Of a stretch of DNA of 27,675 nucleotides, positions 26,576 to 27,675 are shown piece by piece. Location of the stretch: NCBI GenBank assembly GCA_947588915.1, contig CANPZA010000003.1, forward strand, positions 1-27,675, in the 5' to 3' direction. This DNA comes from an uncultured Clostridia bacterium. GTDB taxonomy: Bacteria; Bacillota_A; Clostridia; TANB77; CAG-508. The notes beneath the pieces were generated by a model. That model searched no databases. It saw only the letters and a list, made by a program, of their open reading frames with translations, and was not told the origin of the DNA. The position numbers were made by a program, and so were the translations under genes. Every line of letters begins with the position of its first letter. Positions within the stretch are counted from its first letter, which is position 1.

Positions 26576-27666
26576 ACAAAGCATATAAATTTAGAATATA
26601 TCCGAATAAAGAGCAAAGAGAAATGTTAGCTAAAACATTTGGGTGTGTTAGATTTATATATAATCGTATGTTATCAGATAAAATAAAATATTATGAAGAA
26701 ACAAAGAAGAATCTAAAAAATACGCCAGCACAGTACAAGAAAGAATATGAATGGTTAAAAGAAGTAGATAGTTTAGCACTTGCTAATGCACAATTAAATT
26801 TACAAACAGCATATAGGAATTTTTTTAGAGATCCAAAAATAGGTTTTCCAAAATACAAAACGAAGAGAAGTAATCATCAAAGTTATACAACCAATTGTGT
26901 AAACGGAAATATTGTGCTAGGCAAAGGAAATATAAGACTACCAAAAGTAGGTAATATAAAAATAAAACAACATAGAAGGATACCAACAAATTATAAATTA
27001 AAATCTGTAACAATAAGTCAAAACCCAAGTGGAAAATATTATGCAAGTATTTTGTTTGAGTACGAAAAACAAGAACTAAAACAAATAGCAGATACATTTT
27101 TGGGGTTAGATTATTCTATGCATGAATTATATAAAGATAGCAATGGAAATGAGCCTAAATATCCAAGATATTATAGAAAAGCAGAAAAGAAATTAGAGCA
27201 AGAACAACGCAAATTATCTAAAATGGAAAAAGGCTCAAACAACCGAAACAAGCAACGAATTAAAGTTGCGAAATTACATGAGAAAGTTGCGAATCAAAGA
27301 AAAGATTTCTTACATAAACAATCAAGACAGATAGCAAATGCCTATGATTGTATTTGTGTTGAAAATCTAAATATGAAAATAATGTCACAAACACTTAACT
27401 TTGGCAAGTCAGTAGCAGATAATGGATGGGGAATGTTTGTAACTTTTTTACAATATAAGCTTGAAGAAAAGGGAAAACAACTAATAAAAGTAGACAAGTT
27501 TTATGCAAGTTCTCAAATCTGCAACGTTTGCGGTTACAAAAATCCAAAAACAAAGAATCTAAGTATTAGAGAATGGGATTGCCCTAAATGTGGAACTCAC
27601 CATGATAGGGATATAAATGTAGCAATAAATATAAGAAAAGAAGGAATGAAACTAGCAATAGCATGA
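26572..27666 (+). CDS. tnpB: TnpB RNA-guided nuclease, IS605 type
   Basis: TnpB of 364 aa, complete. TTG 26572 follows AAGGTGAAAGCGA. TnpB is an RNA-guided DNA nuclease related to Cas12 that cleaves donor sites and so keeps the element in place. The N-terminal YKFRIYPNKEQREMLAKTFG and FIYNRML are typical. RuvC residues are intact: Asp180 in FLGLDYSMHEL, Glu264 in CVENLNMK, and DRD at 345-347 in HHDRDINVAINI. The zinc ribbon is CNVC and CPKC (about 320-340). Unlike tnpA it shows no damage, so it may still cut with guide RNA made from the element's right end, which lies outside the window. Confidence 0.95.
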   Translation: MNKAYKFRIYPNKEQREMLAKTFGCVRFIYNRMLSDKIKYYEETKKNLKNTPAQYKKEYEWLKEVDSLALANAQLNLQTAYRNFFRDPKIGFPKYKTKRSNHQSYTTNCVNGNIVLGKGNIRLPKVGNIKIKQHRRIPTNYKLKSVTISQNPSGKYYASILFEYEKQELKQIADTFLGLDYSMHELYKDSNGNEPKYPRYYRKAEKKLEQEQRKLSKMEKGSNNRNKQRIKVAKLHEKVANQRKDFLHKQSRQIANAYDCICVENLNMKIMSQTLNFGKSVADNGWGMFVTFLQYKLEEKGKQLIKVDKFYASSQICNVCGYKNPKTKNLSIREWDCPKCGTHHDRDINVAINIRKEGMKLAIA

Positions 27667-27675
27667 TAAATAAAT

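Larger units (their letters stand above)
26065..27675 (+). mobile_element. IS200/IS605-type element, right end beyond window
   Basis: Contains a hairpin, promoter, broken tnpA and intact tnpB in the standard tandem order. The left boundary is probably between the Rpn stop (26048) and the hairpin at 26065-26090; target sequence and cut site were not determined. The right end and any guide (omega) RNA scaffold beyond tnpB are mostly outside the window. It lies just behind the Rpn gene. Confidence 0.75.

Overview
The window is the replication-origin region of a very AT-rich, low-GC Gram-positive chromosome. The conserved order rpmH-rnpA-yidD-yidC-jag-mnmE-mnmG-rsmG-parA-parB-DUF4446 (all minus) facing dnaA-dnaN-recF-gyrB (all plus), plus the Clostridia-type DUF4446 gene, points to a member of Bacillota, most likely an uncultured Clostridia lineage. 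The species cannot be named from the sequence.

Layout. 1-376: tRNA-Ser(UGA) with its promoter and terminator. 377-9548: minus-strand housekeeping block (DUF4446, ParB, ParA, RsmG, MnmG, MnmE, Jag/KhpB, YidC, YidD, RnpA, L34). 9549-15808: divergent promoters, then dnaA, a DnaA-box-rich gap that probably holds oriC, dnaN, recF and gyrB. gyrA and yaaA are absent from their usual places. 15809-18400: accessory DNA with an AAA_14/DUF4143 ATPase, debris of a second copy of it and a NUDIX hydrolase. 18420-22177: a three-gene operon of type IV secretion character (TrsD-like protein, VirB4 ATPase, CpaE/MinD-like ATPase) without the rest of a conjugation system. 22178-25068: an unknown helical protein, an Xre-type regulator, a miniature prepilin-like protein and a small unknown protein. 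25069-27675: a frameshifted Rpn-family nuclease gene and an IS200/IS605 element with a broken tnpA and an intact tnpB, running to the window end.

Main observation. Three unlinked, essential or highly conserved genes (dnaA, gyrB, mnmE) are each interrupted by exactly one extra base. In every case the base is a C between a codon ending in T and a glycine codon GGA, making the sequence T-CGG-AA. The extra C always creates an in-frame CGG codon, and by my reading these are the only three in-frame CGG codons among the roughly 7,000 codons of the window. Removing the C restores canonical motifs (DnaA Walker A, GyrB ATP-lid, MnmE N-terminus) and canonical lengths (446, 642, 456 aa). Either this is a very specific sequence artefact, or CGG is unassigned in this organism and CGGA is decoded as glycine by +1 frameshifting or a four-base codon. 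MnmE itself modifies the wobble base of the tRNA-Gly that would read GGA, so an autoregulatory loop is conceivable.

Other unusual points: a canonical -1 slippery heptamer (A AAA AAC) directly before the stop of the Rpn gene; two adjacent T4SS genes that appear to start at ATA; a duplicated promoter whose -10 has moved by exactly one hexamer; a perfect 15-bp inverted repeat around the tRNA-Ser promoter; and a TnpA whose HUH motif has become YUH beside an intact TnpB.
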